Counted from the stretch's first letter, positions 18,170-28,336 are shown. The stretch: 64,000 nt of DNA from Listeria welshimeri serovar 6b str. SLCC5334 (GCF_000060285.1 NC_008555.1:1364001-1428000), one strand, 5' to 3'. Numbers and translations are program-made. Notes: generated from the letters alone by a model not told the origin.

Positions 18170-19617
18170 CAACTAGCCCATTCTCCTTAAAAAGTCGTTC
18201 TTTGAAATTCAAATGGACTTTTGGAGCTAGTGCAGCCATTTTTCTAACCTTTTTCTTATTTTCCTATGCGATTTACCAAGGGATTGGGCAAATGTTGCTA
18301 AATGAAGAAGAACCAGAAGTAAAAGAGTTGCTTCTAGCTACAACAAGTACATTGACTAATCAGGATTTAAGCGACAATGAGGAAATTAAATATTTATTTA
18401 ATAATGACAAAACAGTAAATCGAAAACTGCAAGATCAAGTAATTAATCTATACGATAAAGATGGCCATTTTATTAATAAATATTATTTTTCTAGAAATCA
18501 AGATATTACGAGTATAGATTTTTCACAGTATTTTGTTAGTGGGACCGACAAGTTTATTATGAATAAGCCGACAATTGATGGTCAGAAAATGATGACAGCA
18601 CAAATGCCAATAGTTTCTGACGATAATACAACAGTGATTGGTTATGCACAAGTCGTCAATCCGCTAACTTCTTATAATCGAATGATGGATCGTTTACTTG
18701 TTACCATGATTTTACTTGGAGCAGTGGCGCTGTTAATTAGTGGAATGCTTGGCTATTTGCTGGCACAAAATTTCTTAAATCCACTTACTCGTTTGGCACG
18801 AACCATGAATGATATCCGTAAAAATGGTTTCCAAAAAAGAATTGAAACGAAAACAAACTCTAGAGATGAAATTGGTGAATTAACAGTCGTTTTCAATGAT
18901 ATGATGACACGAATTGAAACTAGTTTTGAGCAACAAAAACAATTTGTTGAAGATGCATCGCATGAATTACGGACGCCGGTCCAAATTATGGAAGGGCATT
19001 TAAAACTTCTAACTCGTTGGGGCAAAGATGATCCGGCAGTGCTTGATGAATCACTTAATGCTTCTTTAACAGAATTAGAACGAATGAAAAAACTAGTTCA
19101 AGAAATGCTCGATTTATCAAGAGCTGAACAAATTTCGCAAACAAAAGAATTACAGATTACTGATGTCAATGCAATAGTGGAACAAGTAAGACGCAACTTT
19201 GAAGTAATGTATGAACACTTTACCTTTAAATTAAAAGAAGATGATACGGACCTTCGAGCGCTTATTCAACATAATCATTTGGAACAAATTTTAATTATTA
19301 TTATGGATAATGCGGTGAAATATTCAGGCGATGGAACAGAAGTGGATTTACATGTTTATAAAGAGCAAAAACAAATTCACATTGATGTGCGTGATTACGG
19401 TGAAGGTATTTCGCAGGAAGAAATTGATAAAATCTTTAATCGTTTTTACCGAGTAGACAAAGCTAGAAGCCGTGAAAAAGGCGGAAATGGTCTTGGACTT
19501 GCCATCGCCAAACAATTAGTGGAAGGATATTTAGGAACAATAAATGCGGTTAGTGAGCCAGATAAAGGCACAACTATCAAAATTACACTTCCTTATATTG
19601 ATCCAAAATCCAAATAG
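18166..19617 (+). CDS. lisK: Sensor histidine kinase LisK
   Basis: A 483-residue membrane kinase: TM1 about residues 18-42, an extracytoplasmic sensor loop about 43-174, TM2 about 176-200, HAMP about 200-253, the dimerisation H-box FVEDASHELRTPVQ with His266, then the HATPase domain with the N box (IIMDNAVKYSGDG), G1 (VRDYGEGIS), F box (FNRFYRVDKARSR) and G2 (GGNGLGLAI). It phosphorylates LisR. Translation is coupled to lisR through the ATGA overlap. Confidence 0.95.
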   Translation: MTTSPFSLKSRSLKFKWTFGASAAIFLTFFLFSYAIYQGIGQMLLNEEEPEVKELLLATTSTLTNQDLSDNEEIKYLFNNDKTVNRKLQDQVINLYDKDGHFINKYYFSRNQDITSIDFSQYFVSGTDKFIMNKPTIDGQKMMTAQMPIVSDDNTTVIGYAQVVNPLTSYNRMMDRLLVTMILLGAVALLISGMLGYLLAQNFLNPLTRLARTMNDIRKNGFQKRIETKTNSRDEIGELTVVFNDMMTRIETSFEQQKQFVEDASHELRTPVQIMEGHLKLLTRWGKDDPAVLDESLNASLTELERMKKLVQEMLDLSRAEQISQTKELQITDVNAIVEQVRRNFEVMYEHFTFKLKEDDTDLRALIQHNHLEQILIIIMDNAVKYSGDGTEVDLHVYKEQKQIHIDVRDYGEGISQEEIDKIFNRFYRVDKARSREKGGNGLGLAIAKQLVEGYLGTINAVSEPDKGTTIKITLPYIDPKSK

Positions 19618-19657
19618 AAAAACCGCAACCTTGTGAAGAGGTTGCGGTTTCTTTTAT
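19618..19657. terminator. Bidirectional terminator between lisK and yidC
   Basis: Stem AAACCGCAACCT / AGGTTGCGGTTT with a 7-base loop, with A-rich and T-rich flanks. It serves the convergent lisK (+) and yidC (-). Confidence 0.88.
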
Positions 19658-20481
19658 TTTTCTTTATTTTGTTCATCGACAATTTGCTCAAATTCTTTTT
19701 CTTCTTGCTCCATTACTTTAATTTCTGGATGTTTATTCATATAAAGTTTTTTCGTTAGTAATGTTTGACCAGCTAAGAAAAGTCCACCAACTGCCCAGTA
19801 TAGCGCAAGCGCAGATGGAGCTGTAAATGATACGAATAAAATCATAATAGGTGACATTAACCCAATAATTTTCATTTGTTTCTTTTGTTCAGGGGAATAG
19901 CCAATCATGGAAACAAAATATTGAGCTAAGTAAACCAAACCGGCAATGATTGCCAGAACCATATCTGATTCTCCTAGATTAAACCATAGGAATGTATGAC
20001 TAGCAATTTCGGATGATCCGCGAATGGCGTAATAGAAAGCCATCAAAATTGGCATTTGGATAAGTAATGGTAAACAACCCATTTGCAGCGGATTAATATT
20101 ATACTTCGAATATACAGTCATCATTTCTTTTTGAATAGTTGCTTGTTCTTCTTTGGATGTTGCCCGTTTTAAACGAGCCTGAATTTCATCAATTTCTGGT
20201 TTGGCAACAGCCATTTTGGATTGCATGCCCATTTGAGCTTTGGCAGTTCGTAAGTTTAGCGGCATAATTAATGCCCGGATTAGCAAAGTGGTAATTATAA
20301 TCGCAACTCCGTAGTTATCTCCAACAAACGATGCAACAAACATAATAAAACTAGTAAATGGTTGGATTAGATAAGTACTAAAAAAACCATCTGTATTTTG
20401 AGACGGGTCCAAACTACATCCTGAAAGTAGTAGTAGTGCACCAAGTAAAACGCTAATTAAAATCATATTTTTCTTTTTCAA
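19654..20481 (-). CDS. yidC: Membrane protein insertase YidC (lipoprotein type)
   Basis: A 275-residue YidC/Oxa1/SpoIIIJ insertase. The N-terminus is a lipoprotein signal peptide with lipobox LLSGC (Cys22); the 60KD_IMP domain follows with about five membrane segments, the cytoplasmic hairpin and the hydrophilic-groove Arg in [16 protein letters not shown]. It inserts proteins into the membrane with or without SecYEG. The start is TTG at 20481; AGGAGG is 11 bases upstream and a three-codon ATG-AAA-CAT-TGA frame overlaps the start. It is not next to rnpA, so it is probably the second YidC paralogue. Confidence 0.92.
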   Translation of the reverse strand: MKKKNMILISVLLGALLLLSGCSLDPSQNTDGFFSTYLIQPFTSFIMFVASFVGDNYGVAIIITTLLIRALIMPLNLRTAKAQMGMQSKMAVAKPEIDEIQARLKRATSKEEQATIQKEMMTVYSKYNINPLQMGCLPLLIQMPILMAFYYAIRGSSEIASHTFLWFNLGESDMVLAIIAGLVYLAQYFVSMIGYSPEQKKQMKIIGLMSPIMILFVSFTAPSALALYWAVGGLFLAGQTLLTKKLYMNKHPEIKVMEQEEKEFEQIVDEQNKEK

Positions 20482-20517
20482 TGTTTCATTTTCCTCCTAA
20501 ATAGTAAAATAATAACT

Positions 20518-20799
20518 TCATATGTTGGAAAATGAAAAACTGTCTTCATCATCAGTAATGGCGCTACATTTCATAGTTATAGCTAGCCAATTAATAATAA
20601 AATTTGGCGAGGATCTATAAAAATGTGCTCGAAGTGTTATCTTTACTGGCTTTAAGCAGATAGCGTCAGCGGGTAGCACCATTTTCGGTTTTAATAATGT
20701 AATTGCCGACCAATAACTAAATATCGTCAACATTAATAAAAACGTCACTGTGAGTGAAATGAATTCTGGTTCAAGTAAAAGTTGCAAAATGGAAATCAT
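20518..20799 (-). CDS. Small membrane protein of unknown function
   Basis: A 93-codon frame with AAAGGAG 12 bases before the ATG. The N-terminal third contains one clear membrane helix (about residues 13-36, SLTVTFLLMLTIFSYWSAITLL); the rest is polar with two Cys. I recognise no domain. Position between acyP and yidC on the same strand, a promoter just upstream (20839-20867) and a 36-base gap to yidC suggest co-transcription with yidC. A Listeria-specific hypothetical protein is the best description. Confidence 0.55.
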   Translation of the reverse strand: MISILQLLLEPEFISLTVTFLLMLTIFSYWSAITLLKPKMVLPADAICLKPVKITLRAHFYRSSPNFIINWLAITMKCSAITDDEDSFSFSNI

Positions 20800-20838
20800 G
20801 CCACGCAGTCGCTCCTTTCAAGGTTTAAGTACTCATTA

Positions 20839-20867
20839 ACTATAATGCAAAAAGAGCTATAGCACAA
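20839..20867 (-). promoter_or_regulatory. Promoter upstream of the small membrane gene and yidC
   Basis: Minus strand: -35 TTGTGC (20867-20862), 17 bases, -10 TATAGT (20844-20839). Confidence 0.6.
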
Positions 20868-20884
20868 CCACTATTTTTATAATT

Positions 20885-21166
20885 TTAGTAAACAATATCA
20901 AATGTTTTTCGATCTTCTACAGGAGCTCCCTTATAGATATAAACATGCTCAATACGGCATCCTGGTGAAGGCCCTTTTTTTATGGCATCGATAAATTTAT
21001 TTAGATTTTCTTCTTCAGCAATTGCGTGAATTTCAACAGAACCATCGTCTAAATTTTTCACAGTTCCACTAACATCATATTTGTAAGCGACATGTTTTGT
21101 TGTGTAACGAAATCCGACTCCTTGTACAAATCCAGTTACTCTTAAAATCGCTGTATCCCTAGCCAT
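20885..21166 (-). CDS. acyP: Acylphosphatase
   Basis: A 93-residue single-domain acylphosphatase that hydrolyses carboxyl-phosphate bonds in small molecules such as 1,3-bisphosphoglycerate. The phosphate loop [10 protein letters not shown] includes the catalytic Arg, and [19 protein letters not shown] holds the catalytic Asn. The length is normal. The ATG follows AAAGGAGTTGG. Confidence 0.95.
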   Translation of the reverse strand: MARDTAILRVTGFVQGVGFRYTTKHVAYKYDVSGTVKNLDDGSVEIHAIAEEENLNKFIDAIKKGPSPGCRIEHVYIYKGAPVEDRKTFDIVY

Positions 21167-21262
21167 GACGAAACCAACTCCTTTTATTTTTCCTTACTAC
21201 TAGTGTATCTTTTTTTGACAATACTTTCAAAAATTTGCATTCCAGTAATTCAACAAACCTTA

Positions 21263-21271
21263 TGCTATAAT
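21263..21271 (+). promoter_or_regulatory. Extended -10 promoter of the DUF1033 gene
   Basis: TGCTATAAT (TG, one base, then consensus TATAAT at 21266-21271) 36 bases before the ATG. No clear -35 element. Confidence 0.55.
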
Positions 21272-21306
21272 ATGAGTATTATATTTAGTGTAGGGAGTTT
21301 TTTGAT

Positions 21307-21654
21307 ATGACAAAATGGAATGTCTATCTAACCAAAGGAGAATATGAGCCTTGGTGGTTTTTCGAGGAATGGGAAACTTCAATTCAAGCTGATTACTTTT
21401 TTGCAGAAAAAGAGGCAGCTTTTGCGAAATACCAAGAATTAGCAGAAGAATTAATGCAAAATTATCCTAACCATCAAACAAAAAAAGATTGTTTGTTAGC
21501 GGCTTGGAACGAAGAAGAAGTGGAATATTGCGAGGATTGTGAAGATGATATTCAAACTTTTCATGGACTTATTTTATTTTTAAACGGGGAAGTATATCAA
21601 CCGACACCTGAAGAAAAAGAAACCATTTTTAAACATGTGTTAACTTTTTCTTAA
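21307..21654 (+). CDS. DUF1033 family protein
   Basis: A 115-residue acidic cytoplasmic protein with the DUF1033 features: N-terminal KWNVYLTKGEYEPWWFFEEWE, a central helical part, a Cys pair in EYCEDCEDDIQTFHGLILFLNG and a short C-terminal helix. Function unknown in the family. Ribosome-binding site GTAGGGAG before ATG. It lies 39 bases upstream of fni and may be co-transcribed with it. Confidence 0.85.
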   Translation: MTKWNVYLTKGEYEPWWFFEEWETSIQADYFFAEKEAAFAKYQELAEELMQNYPNHQTKKDCLLAAWNEEEVEYCEDCEDDIQTFHGLILFLNGEVYQPTPEEKETIFKHVLTFS

Positions 21655-21693
21655 GACGATATAGAAATTAGCGATTTTTTGGAGGATTACTAC

Positions 21694-22770
21694 ATGCAGA
21701 AGAATGATGACTTATTAAGAGAACGACGGAAAGATGAACATGTTGCTCTTGGAGTGAAACAAAATGAACAATTAGCGCCATCTAGTTTAGATGATATTCA
21801 GCTGATTGGGACTTCTATTCCGCGTTATAATGTGAAAGATATTGATTTGACTACGACCATTTTTGGCGTAAATGTTTCTCTTCCATTTTATATTAATGCG
21901 ATGACAGGGGGAAGTCGACATACGAAGAAAATCAACGCCGACCTTGCTGAAATAGCGCGCGAAGTAGCTATCCCGATGGCCGTCGGTTCTCAGTCTGCAG
22001 CTCTAAAAAACAGTTCCCTTATGGATACATACCAAATTGTTAGAGAAGTGAACCCAAGTGGTATAATTATGGCCAATGTTAGTCCTGAAGTGGCTGTTCA
22101 AGACGGACTTCGTGCGATTGAAATGTTAGAAGCAAATGCACTGCAGATTCATATTAATCCGGCACAAGAATTAGTTATGCAAGAAGGCGACCGCTCTTTT
22201 AGTCATTGGTTAGCAAGAATAGAGGAGTATGTAAAACGCTCACCAGTACCAATTATTGTAAAAGAAGTTGGCTTTGGAATGACGAGAGAGACTGTAAAGA
22301 CACTAAGAGAAGTTGGGGTCGAAACAGTAGATTTGGCTGGAAAAGGCGGAACCAATTTTGCTCAAATTGAAAACGATCGTCGCCGCGACCAAGCTTATGA
22401 TTTTTTACTCGATTGGGGTATTTCAACGGGGCAATCATTAATAGATATGCAACACATAGATGCTCCTAAGATTGCTTATTTAGCATCTGGAGGCATTAGA
22501 AATCCGCTAGACATTGTCAAATCTTTGGCGCTCGGAGCGGATAGTGTTGGCATGGCCGGACAAATTATTTATTCATTAAAAAAAGATGGCGTATCAAATA
22601 CCATCGAAAAACTTGAACTATGGAAAGAACAACTACGTGGCTTATTCGTCCTTGCTGATGCAAAAAATATTGCCGAATTAAAAGAAACTTCTTTAATTGT
22701 AAACGGGAAACTTGCTGAGTGGGGAAATGTAAGAGGAATTGATTTGGTACAACTTGCGAATAGAAAATAA
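21694..22770 (+). CDS. fni: Type 2 isopentenyl-diphosphate delta-isomerase
   Basis: A 358-residue FMN/NADPH-dependent enzyme interconverting IPP and DMAPP. Recognisable parts are RRKDEHVALGVKQ (substrate-binding), INAMTGGS, VGSQSAAL, HINPAQELVMQEGDRSF, VKEVGFGM, DLAGKGGTNFAQIE and ASGGIRNPLDIVKSLALGADSVGMAG (FMN phosphate site). The frame is open from TTG 21679, but GGAGGA at 21681-21686 sets the start at ATG 21694. It is characteristic of Firmicutes that use the mevalonate route. Confidence 0.95.
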   Translation: MQKNDDLLRERRKDEHVALGVKQNEQLAPSSLDDIQLIGTSIPRYNVKDIDLTTTIFGVNVSLPFYINAMTGGSRHTKKINADLAEIAREVAIPMAVGSQSAALKNSSLMDTYQIVREVNPSGIIMANVSPEVAVQDGLRAIEMLEANALQIHINPAQELVMQEGDRSFSHWLARIEEYVKRSPVPIIVKEVGFGMTRETVKTLREVGVETVDLAGKGGTNFAQIENDRRRDQAYDFLLDWGISTGQSLIDMQHIDAPKIAYLASGGIRNPLDIVKSLALGADSVGMAGQIIYSLKKDGVSNTIEKLELWKEQLRGLFVLADAKNIAELKETSLIVNGKLAEWGNVRGIDLVQLANRK

Positions 22771-22860
22771 AAACCAGCTGCTATGAAGTGCATTCCCAAA
22801 CTTAGACCAAAAATCTAACTTTGAGGGCGCACTTCACTTTTTAGCAAAGCTGGTTTTTTA
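22770..22860. terminator. Long bidirectional hairpin between fni and trhO
   Basis: Outer stem AAAAACCAGCT / AGCTGGTTTTTT, then after a short bulge GAAGTGC / GCACTTC, then imperfect CCCAAACTTAGA / TCTAACTTTGAGGG. About 90 bases fold into one rod. It ends convergent transcripts in both directions. Confidence 0.75.
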
Positions 22861-22861
22861 T

Positions 22862-23821
22862 TTATTGAACCATTTCTGGTGAAGTTTCACTAATTGCTTG
22901 AAGGCGTTCAGTAAATTCTTCTTTAGATAGTTCTTTTGTATAAAGATTTGCTGGGTGCACACGACACTCATGTGAACAGCTACGCAAATACTTTTCTTCA
23001 TTTTCGATAGAAGCCAAGATTTGCTTATTACAATATGGGTTCGCGCAATTGATATAACGTTCGCATGGCGTACCATCGAAGTAATCTTTTCCAACAATAG
23101 TAGGATTTACTTGGTTAATTGGCACAGCGATTCTTTCATCAAAAACATACATTTGGCCGTCCCAGAGCTCACCCTTAGTTTCTTCGTTTTTGCCGTATGT
23201 TGCAATTCCTCCGTGAAGTTGACTTACATCTTCAAAGCCAGCAGTTTTTAACCAGCCGGAAAATTTTTCACAGCGAATCCCACCAGTACAATAAGTGACG
23301 ATTTTTTTGTCAGCTAGTTGATCACGATTCTCTTCAATCCAGCCAGGTAATTCACGGAAGTTTTGAATATCCGGACGAACTGCCCCGCGGAAATGACCAA
23401 TATCAAATTCATAATCGTTTCGAGCATCTAAAATCACCGTGTCTTCATCCAAAAGTGCCTCACGAAACTCAGTTGGTTCTAAATAAGTTCCAGTAACTTC
23501 TAGTGGATTTACATCTTCTTCTAAACTTAAGCTAACAATTTCAGCACGAGGTCTGACATGCATTTTTTTAAAAGCATGAGAGTCAGCCGCGTCAATTTTA
23601 AATACCATATCAGCGAAGCGAGCGTCATTTGCCATATAATCCATATATTTGTTTGTTGCTTCTACTGTTCCCGAAACGGTGCCGTTAATCCCCTCAGATG
23701 CCACCAAAATTCGGCCTTTTAATTCCATTTCTTTGCAAGCTGCAAGATGCTCTTTTGCAAAAGTTTCTGGATCATCAATCGTTGTGTATTTGTAATATAA
23801 CAACACTTGATAGTCACTCAT
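22862..23821 (-). CDS. trhO: tRNA uridine(34) hydroxylase TrhO (UPF0176, rhodanese domain)
   Basis: A 319-residue protein: an N-terminal ferredoxin-like domain ([16 protein letters not shown]), a central rhodanese domain with [19 protein letters not shown] and active-site Cys in [16 protein letters not shown], and a C-terminal Cys-rich segment ([22 protein letters not shown]) that could bind a metal. Family members hydroxylate U34 of tRNA using prephenate-independent oxygen chemistry. The frame extends to 23872, but AAGGGTGAT upstream supports ATG 23821. Confidence 0.9.
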   Translation of the reverse strand: MSDYQVLLYYKYTTIDDPETFAKEHLAACKEMELKGRILVASEGINGTVSGTVEATNKYMDYMANDARFADMVFKIDAADSHAFKKMHVRPRAEIVSLSLEEDVNPLEVTGTYLEPTEFREALLDEDTVILDARNDYEFDIGHFRGAVRPDIQNFRELPGWIEENRDQLADKKIVTYCTGGIRCEKFSGWLKTAGFEDVSQLHGGIATYGKNEETKGELWDGQMYVFDERIAVPINQVNPTIVGKDYFDGTPCERYINCANPYCNKQILASIENEEKYLRSCSHECRVHPANLYTKELSKEEFTERLQAISETSPEMVQ

Positions 23822-23886
23822 AATCTTATCACCCTTCAAAATGTATTTCATGTGCGAGAGAATTCTCCACAAGTTTGCGCATTAAT

Positions 23887-23915
23887 ACTATACTATAGCA
23901 ACTGAAGACTGGCAA
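23887..23915 (-). promoter_or_regulatory. Promoter of trhO
   Basis: Minus strand: -35 TTGCCA (23915-23910), 17 bases, -10 TATAGT (23892-23887). Confidence 0.65.
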
Positions 23916-24071
23916 GTAGGCGAACTGTAAAATAAATGCTTCTTATTATTAACTATATGTACAAGTACAAAACAGCTATGGTATACTTATTAAATATGAA
24001 GTGAAAATTTTGTTGGTGAAAACAGATCTTGTTTTCATCGCCTAAAATAAAGAATGAAGTAAGGAATGGGC

Positions 24072-24998
24072 GTGAGCTATGTGCAAATAAATGAATCGTT
24101 TATGGAAGAACTAGCTTTGAAAAAAGTAAAACAAGAACGTAGGAAAAGATTGAAATGGTTTGTCTATAAATTTTTAATGATTACCTTTGGTGCAATTCTA
24201 ATGGGGGTTGGATTGGAACTTTTCCTAGTTAATAACCGAATTTTAGATGGTGGAGTTGTTGGTATTTCCATTATTATTTCCCAATTAACGCCGTTACCAC
24301 TTGGGGTTTTAACTTTTGTTCTTAATATTCCTTTTTTCATTATTGGTTACCGGAAAATCGGAAAAGTTTTTGCGCTATTTACTTTATACGGTATTGCAGT
24401 TATGTCGATTGTCACCCTGGTTTTACATGATATGAAACCGGTGACTGATGACTTGTTACTTGCCACTGTATTTGGTGGAATGACGCTTGGACTTGGAGTC
24501 GGTCTTGTTATTCGAAACGGTGGAGCGCTTGATGGGACAGAAATTATTTCTATTATTATCAACGGGCGTACACCATTTTCAACAGGACAAATAATTATGT
24601 TTATTAATATTGTGATTTTTATCGTAGCAGGTCTTGTGTTTAACTGGGACCGGGCAATGTATTCCTTGATTACATATTTCCTAGCGTATAAAGTGATTGA
24701 TATTGTTATTCAAGGTGTAGATGAATCGAAAAGTGCTTTTATTATCAGTCGATATTACGAGGAAATTGGTGCAGAAATTATGGAACAGCTTGGAAAAGGT
24801 GTAACATACTTAGATGCAACTGGTGGATATTCTGGCGATGTAAGAAAAGTAGTTTTCGTTATCGTCTCTAGATTTGAAGAAGTAAAAGTGAAAGCTATTT
24901 TGGATGAGATTGATCCAGATGCCTTTTTGGCCGTCGGAGGAAGTATGTCCGAGGTTCGCGGTGGAAAGCTGATGAACACAAAAACACCACACCTATAA
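24072..24998 (+). CDS. YitT-family membrane protein (DUF161/DUF2179)
   Basis: A protein of about 308 residues. A cytoplasmic N-terminal helix (KKVKQERRKRLKWF) is followed by about five membrane helices between residues 30 and 210, including GVGLELFLVNNRILDGGVVG and GLVIRNGGALDGTEI, and a C-terminal cytoplasmic DUF2179 domain (YLDATGGYSGDVRKVVFVIVSR). Function unknown; a transporter or channel role has been proposed for the family. ATG 24066 touches the AAGGA ribosome-binding site at 24061-24065, so GTG 24072, six bases away, is the likelier start. Confidence 0.85.
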   Translation: MSYVQINESFMEELALKKVKQERRKRLKWFVYKFLMITFGAILMGVGLELFLVNNRILDGGVVGISIIISQLTPLPLGVLTFVLNIPFFIIGYRKIGKVFALFTLYGIAVMSIVTLVLHDMKPVTDDLLLATVFGGMTLGLGVGLVIRNGGALDGTEIISIIINGRTPFSTGQIIMFINIVIFIVAGLVFNWDRAMYSLITYFLAYKVIDIVIQGVDESKSAFIISRYYEEIGAEIMEQLGKGVTYLDATGGYSGDVRKVVFVIVSRFEEVKVKAILDEIDPDAFLAVGGSMSEVRGGKLMNTKTPHL

Positions 24999-25005
24999 CA
25001 AAGCT

Positions 25006-25043
25006 GAAACCATATGTCTCTTACTGGAGATATGTGGTTTTTT
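25006..25043 (+). terminator. Terminator after the YitT-family gene
   Basis: AAACCATATGTCTC pairs with GGAGATATGTGGTTT (G-U pairs allowed), followed by TTTTTTT. Confidence 0.8.
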
Positions 25044-25072
25044 TGACGAAAGGAAACATTTGTTTGTATAAT
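25043..25072 (+). promoter_or_regulatory. Promoter of ftsK/spoIIIE
   Basis: -35 TTGACG (25043-25048), 18 bases, -10 TATAAT (25067-25072). The -35 abuts the preceding terminator T-run. A second extended -10, TGCTATAAT, lies at 25107-25115. Confidence 0.65.
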
Positions 25073-25150
25073 AGGGCTATAGTATGAGCTACAGAATGAA
25101 TAGATGTGCTATAATGAAACAAGCAAAAAAAGGAATAGGTGGGACTTGAA

Positions 25151-27433
25151 ATGGCGACACAAAAGAAAAAAACGACTGGACGAAAGAAAACGTCCACACG
25201 TTCAAAAAAGAAAAAATCTGCTTCTTTTCGTATAGAGATAACAGGTATAGTGCTCATTGCAATAGGGCTTATCGGAATATTACAATTAGGTTTTATCGGT
25301 CGAGGTTTTTTTGCTCTGGCTGAAATGTTTGTTGGTCTTCTAAGCTATGTTTTACTTGCAGGAATAGTTATACTTGGTGGTTATATGGTTATTAGAAGGA
25401 AGATGCCTCGCCTTTTTAGCAAACGATTAGTAGGTATTTATCTGATTGTTTTAGGCTTTTTAACATATATACATATGTATTTTATTATTCATCATTTAGG
25501 GGCAAATGCGCCTGTTGTTTCCAGTACATGGAAATTAGTACTAGAAAATTTATTTAGACCAAATCAAGTGAGTTTTGTTGGCGCGGGGATGATTGGTGCC
25601 GCTATTACTTCGGTCACGTATTTCTTGCTGGACCGCCTTGGGACAAATATTATAGCTATTCTTTTAATTATTTATGGTTTTTCACTTGTATCCGGCGTTT
25701 CTATTCGTCAATTTTTCTCAAAAATAACAGAGTTTGTTCGTTACTTATTTTCAAAAGGTAAAGCAGCAACAGAAAAAGGTAAAGAAGTAAAAGCAAAACG
25801 AGATAAAAAGAAAGCTGAAAAAGCGGTTGATGTAGAGCCAGACGAAGTAATTGAGGTAGTCCAACCACTAACATCTATCAAAGAAGAAAAAACGCCACCA
25901 ATTATTTCGAATTTTAGTTCCAAAGTAGAACAAGAGAAAGCACCTTTGGAAGAAAACGTAGATGTGAAAGAAAAAGAACTAGAAATGTTCCAACAAGAAT
26001 CCTTTGAAAATGAAATTTATCAATTACCACCAGTAGATATTTTAGCACCAGCCAAAGTTACGGACCAAAGTAAAGAATATGACCAAATCAAAGTCAATGC
26101 AAAAAAATTAGAAGATACTTTTGAAAGCTTTGGAGTAAAAGCGAAAATTACACAAGTACATCTAGGACCGGCAGTGACAAAATATGAAGTGCAGCCATCT
26201 GTAGGTGTCAAAGTAAGTAAAATTGTTTCATTAAGTGATGATATTGCTCTTGCTTTAGCTGCAAAGGACATTCGTATTGAAGCGCCGATTCCAGGTAAAT
26301 CTGCTATTGGTATTGAAGTAGCCAACCAGAATGTAGCAATGGTTTCTTTACGTGAGGTGTTAGAAAATAATCCAAAAAACAATCCGGATGAAAAATTACA
26401 AATTGCGCTCGGTCGAGATATTTCTGGCGAGGCAATGATGGCCAACCTCGACAAAATGCCCCATCTGCTTGTAGCGGGAGCGACTGGTAGTGGGAAATCC
26501 GTTTGTATTAATGGCATCATTACGAGCATTTTGCTTCGTGCTAAACCACATGAAGTAAAAATGATGATGATAGATCCTAAAATGGTAGAGTTAAACGTGT
26601 ATAATGGTATTCCGCATTTACTTGCACCAGTTGTCACTAATCCTAAAAAAGCCGCTCAAGCTTTGCAAAAAGTAGTTGCTGAAATGGAGCGCCGTTATGA
26701 TTTGTTTTCACATACAGGTACGCGAAATATGCAAGGCTATAATGATTATGTAAAAAAACAAAATGAGCTTAACGAAGAAAAACAACCAGAATTACCGTTT
26801 ATTGTAGTAATTGTGGATGAATTAGCAGATTTAATGATGGTTGCTTCAAATGATGTAGAAGATGCTATTACACGACTTGCACAAATGGCTCGTGCAGCTG
26901 GAATACATTTAATTATTGCAACTCAACGACCATCTGTGGATGTAATTACAGGAGTTATTAAAGCAAATATTCCATCTCGAATCGCTTTTGCTGTATCTAG
27001 TTCTATTGATTCAAGGACTATTTTAGATATGGGCGGGGCGGAAAAACTATTAGGTCGGGGAGATATGTTACTTCTTCCTGTTGGATCTAGCAAGCCAACT
27101 CGCATCCAAGGTGCCTTTTTATCCGATGCTGAAGTGGAGGATGTTGTTAATTATGTTATCTCACAACAAAAGGCGCAGTATGTGGAAGAAATGATACCTG
27201 ATGATATTCCTGAGGTGGAAGGCGAAGTTACCGATGAACTTTATCATGAAGCTGTGGAGCTTGTTGTAGAAATGCAAACAGCCTCTGTATCCATGTTGCA
27301 AAGAAAATTCCGGATTGGCTATAACCGGGCAGCAAGATTAATTGATGAAATGGAGCAAAGAGGCGTCGTCGGACCTCATGAAGGTAGCAAACCAAGACGT
27401 GTAAATGTGGAAATCACACCGGATAATGAATAA
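25151..27433 (+). CDS. ftsK: DNA translocase FtsK/SpoIIIE
   Basis: About 760 residues. A Lys/Thr-rich N-terminal tail and four membrane helices (about residues 25-185) anchor it. A charged linker follows, then the alpha/beta motor with Walker [14 protein letters not shown] and Walker [15 protein letters not shown] plus [12 protein letters not shown]. The gamma winged helix at the C-terminus ([25 protein letters not shown]) recognises orientation sequences on DNA. It pumps chromosomal DNA through the division septum. GTG 25139 is possible, but AGGTGG at 25137-25142 supports ATG 25151. Confidence 0.95.
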   Translation: MATQKKKTTGRKKTSTRSKKKKSASFRIEITGIVLIAIGLIGILQLGFIGRGFFALAEMFVGLLSYVLLAGIVILGGYMVIRRKMPRLFSKRLVGIYLIVLGFLTYIHMYFIIHHLGANAPVVSSTWKLVLENLFRPNQVSFVGAGMIGAAITSVTYFLLDRLGTNIIAILLIIYGFSLVSGVSIRQFFSKITEFVRYLFSKGKAATEKGKEVKAKRDKKKAEKAVDVEPDEVIEVVQPLTSIKEEKTPPIISNFSSKVEQEKAPLEENVDVKEKELEMFQQESFENEIYQLPPVDILAPAKVTDQSKEYDQIKVNAKKLEDTFESFGVKAKITQVHLGPAVTKYEVQPSVGVKVSKIVSLSDDIALALAAKDIRIEAPIPGKSAIGIEVANQNVAMVSLREVLENNPKNNPDEKLQIALGRDISGEAMMANLDKMPHLLVAGATGSGKSVCINGIITSILLRAKPHEVKMMMIDPKMVELNVYNGIPHLLAPVVTNPKKAAQALQKVVAEMERRYDLFSHTGTRNMQGYNDYVKKQNELNEEKQPELPFIVVIVDELADLMMVASNDVEDAITRLAQMARAAGIHLIIATQRPSVDVITGVIKANIPSRIAFAVSSSIDSRTILDMGGAEKLLGRGDMLLLPVGSSKPTRIQGAFLSDAEVEDVVNYVISQQKAQYVEEMIPDDIPEVEGEVTDELYHEAVELVVEMQTASVSMLQRKFRIGYNRAARLIDEMEQRGVVGPHEGSKPRRVNVEITPDNE

Positions 27434-27437
27434 ATGA

Positions 27438-27471
27438 AAAAGGTTGCGACTTTATGCGCAACCTTTTTTTA
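27438..27471. terminator. Terminator between ftsK and the ProC-like gene
   Basis: AAAAGGTTGCG / CGCAACCTTTT with loop ACTTTATG and T7; usable from both directions. Confidence 0.88.
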
Positions 27472-28308
27472 AGATAATAAATCTCGTTTTTGGGCTTCGA
27501 TTTCTTTTTTGCTTGAGGCGTATTTTCCTTGAGTTCGCTCGAGGAGTTCATCAAAAAATGCAGGTAATTCTCTTTGACTAAGTTCGACTCCTTCAGCAGT
27601 AATACCGCCTTTAGTAGCAACTCGCTCAATTAAGCCATTAAAAGTATAATCAGCTTCAACTAAAAGTTTAGAAGTACCAGCTAATGAAAAATTAATCATT
27701 TGAAAGACTTCAGCATCAGATAAAGTAGATCGACGTAGTGTGGCTTCTACAAATTGTTCGAATATAGCAGCAATAATACCAGGAGAAGAGCTTGTTAAAT
27801 CACTTGCAATATCCATATTTTCTTCTCGGATAGTCATCACATGACCAAAATGTTCAAATGCAGATTCTAACCAGTTAGTGTTAGAACGAGAAACCGTGTC
27901 AGCATGAGCAATCAAAGTTGTACCCACACCAACACTTGTTGTGATAGAAGGTATTAATTTACTAACTTGTAATTGAGGTGAAATATCTAATATGTCAACG
28001 GTACTTACACCAGCTGCAATAGAAATCACATGACGCTCAGGAGTTAAAACAGAAGCGCAATCTTGGATGAGCGGCAACACAGCAAGAGGTAATTTACAAA
28101 TAAAACTATGTTCTGCTTTGGTAAAAACCTCTGCTTCATTAGCAGCTAATTGCGTAGTAGGATATTTAGCATAAAACGCTTTAAAATGTTTATTTTCGGA
28201 GCTGGAATAAAGGATGATTTCCTCTGGAGTAGCCGTTTTTGTTTCAATCATTTTAGATGCAATTAAAGTCGCCATACTTCCAAAACCAATAAAACCTATT
28301 TTTGTCAT
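27469..28308 (-). CDS. Pyrroline-5-carboxylate reductase-like protein (ComER-like)
   Basis: A 279-residue NAD(P)-binding protein. The Rossmann motif GFIGFGSMATLIASKM is at the N-terminus; HVISIAAGVSTVDIL and KLIPSITTSVGVGTTLI match the ProC fold, and the C-terminal P5CR dimerisation helix region is SSSPGIIAAIFEQFVEATLRR. It diverges from true ProC (the usual RxMPN reads KLIPS), so it more likely belongs to the ComER branch of uncertain function. The frame extends to 28365; AAAGGCGGG sits 6 bases before ATG 28308, which I take as the start. Confidence 0.8.
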   Translation of the reverse strand: MTKIGFIGFGSMATLIASKMIETKTATPEEIILYSSSENKHFKAFYAKYPTTQLAANEAEVFTKAEHSFICKLPLAVLPLIQDCASVLTPERHVISIAAGVSTVDILDISPQLQVSKLIPSITTSVGVGTTLIAHADTVSRSNTNWLESAFEHFGHVMTIREENMDIASDLTSSSPGIIAAIFEQFVEATLRRSTLSDAEVFQMINFSLAGTSKLLVEADYTFNGLIERVATKGGITAEGVELSQRELPAFFDELLERTQGKYASSKKEIEAQKRDLLS

Positions 28309-28336
28309 TTTCATCCCGCCTTTCATCATTATTTTT

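Noticed and set aside
26020-26637. 205-codon minus-strand frame inside ftsK
   Set aside because: Long only because the coding strand is codon-biased; it is antisense to the conserved motor domain.
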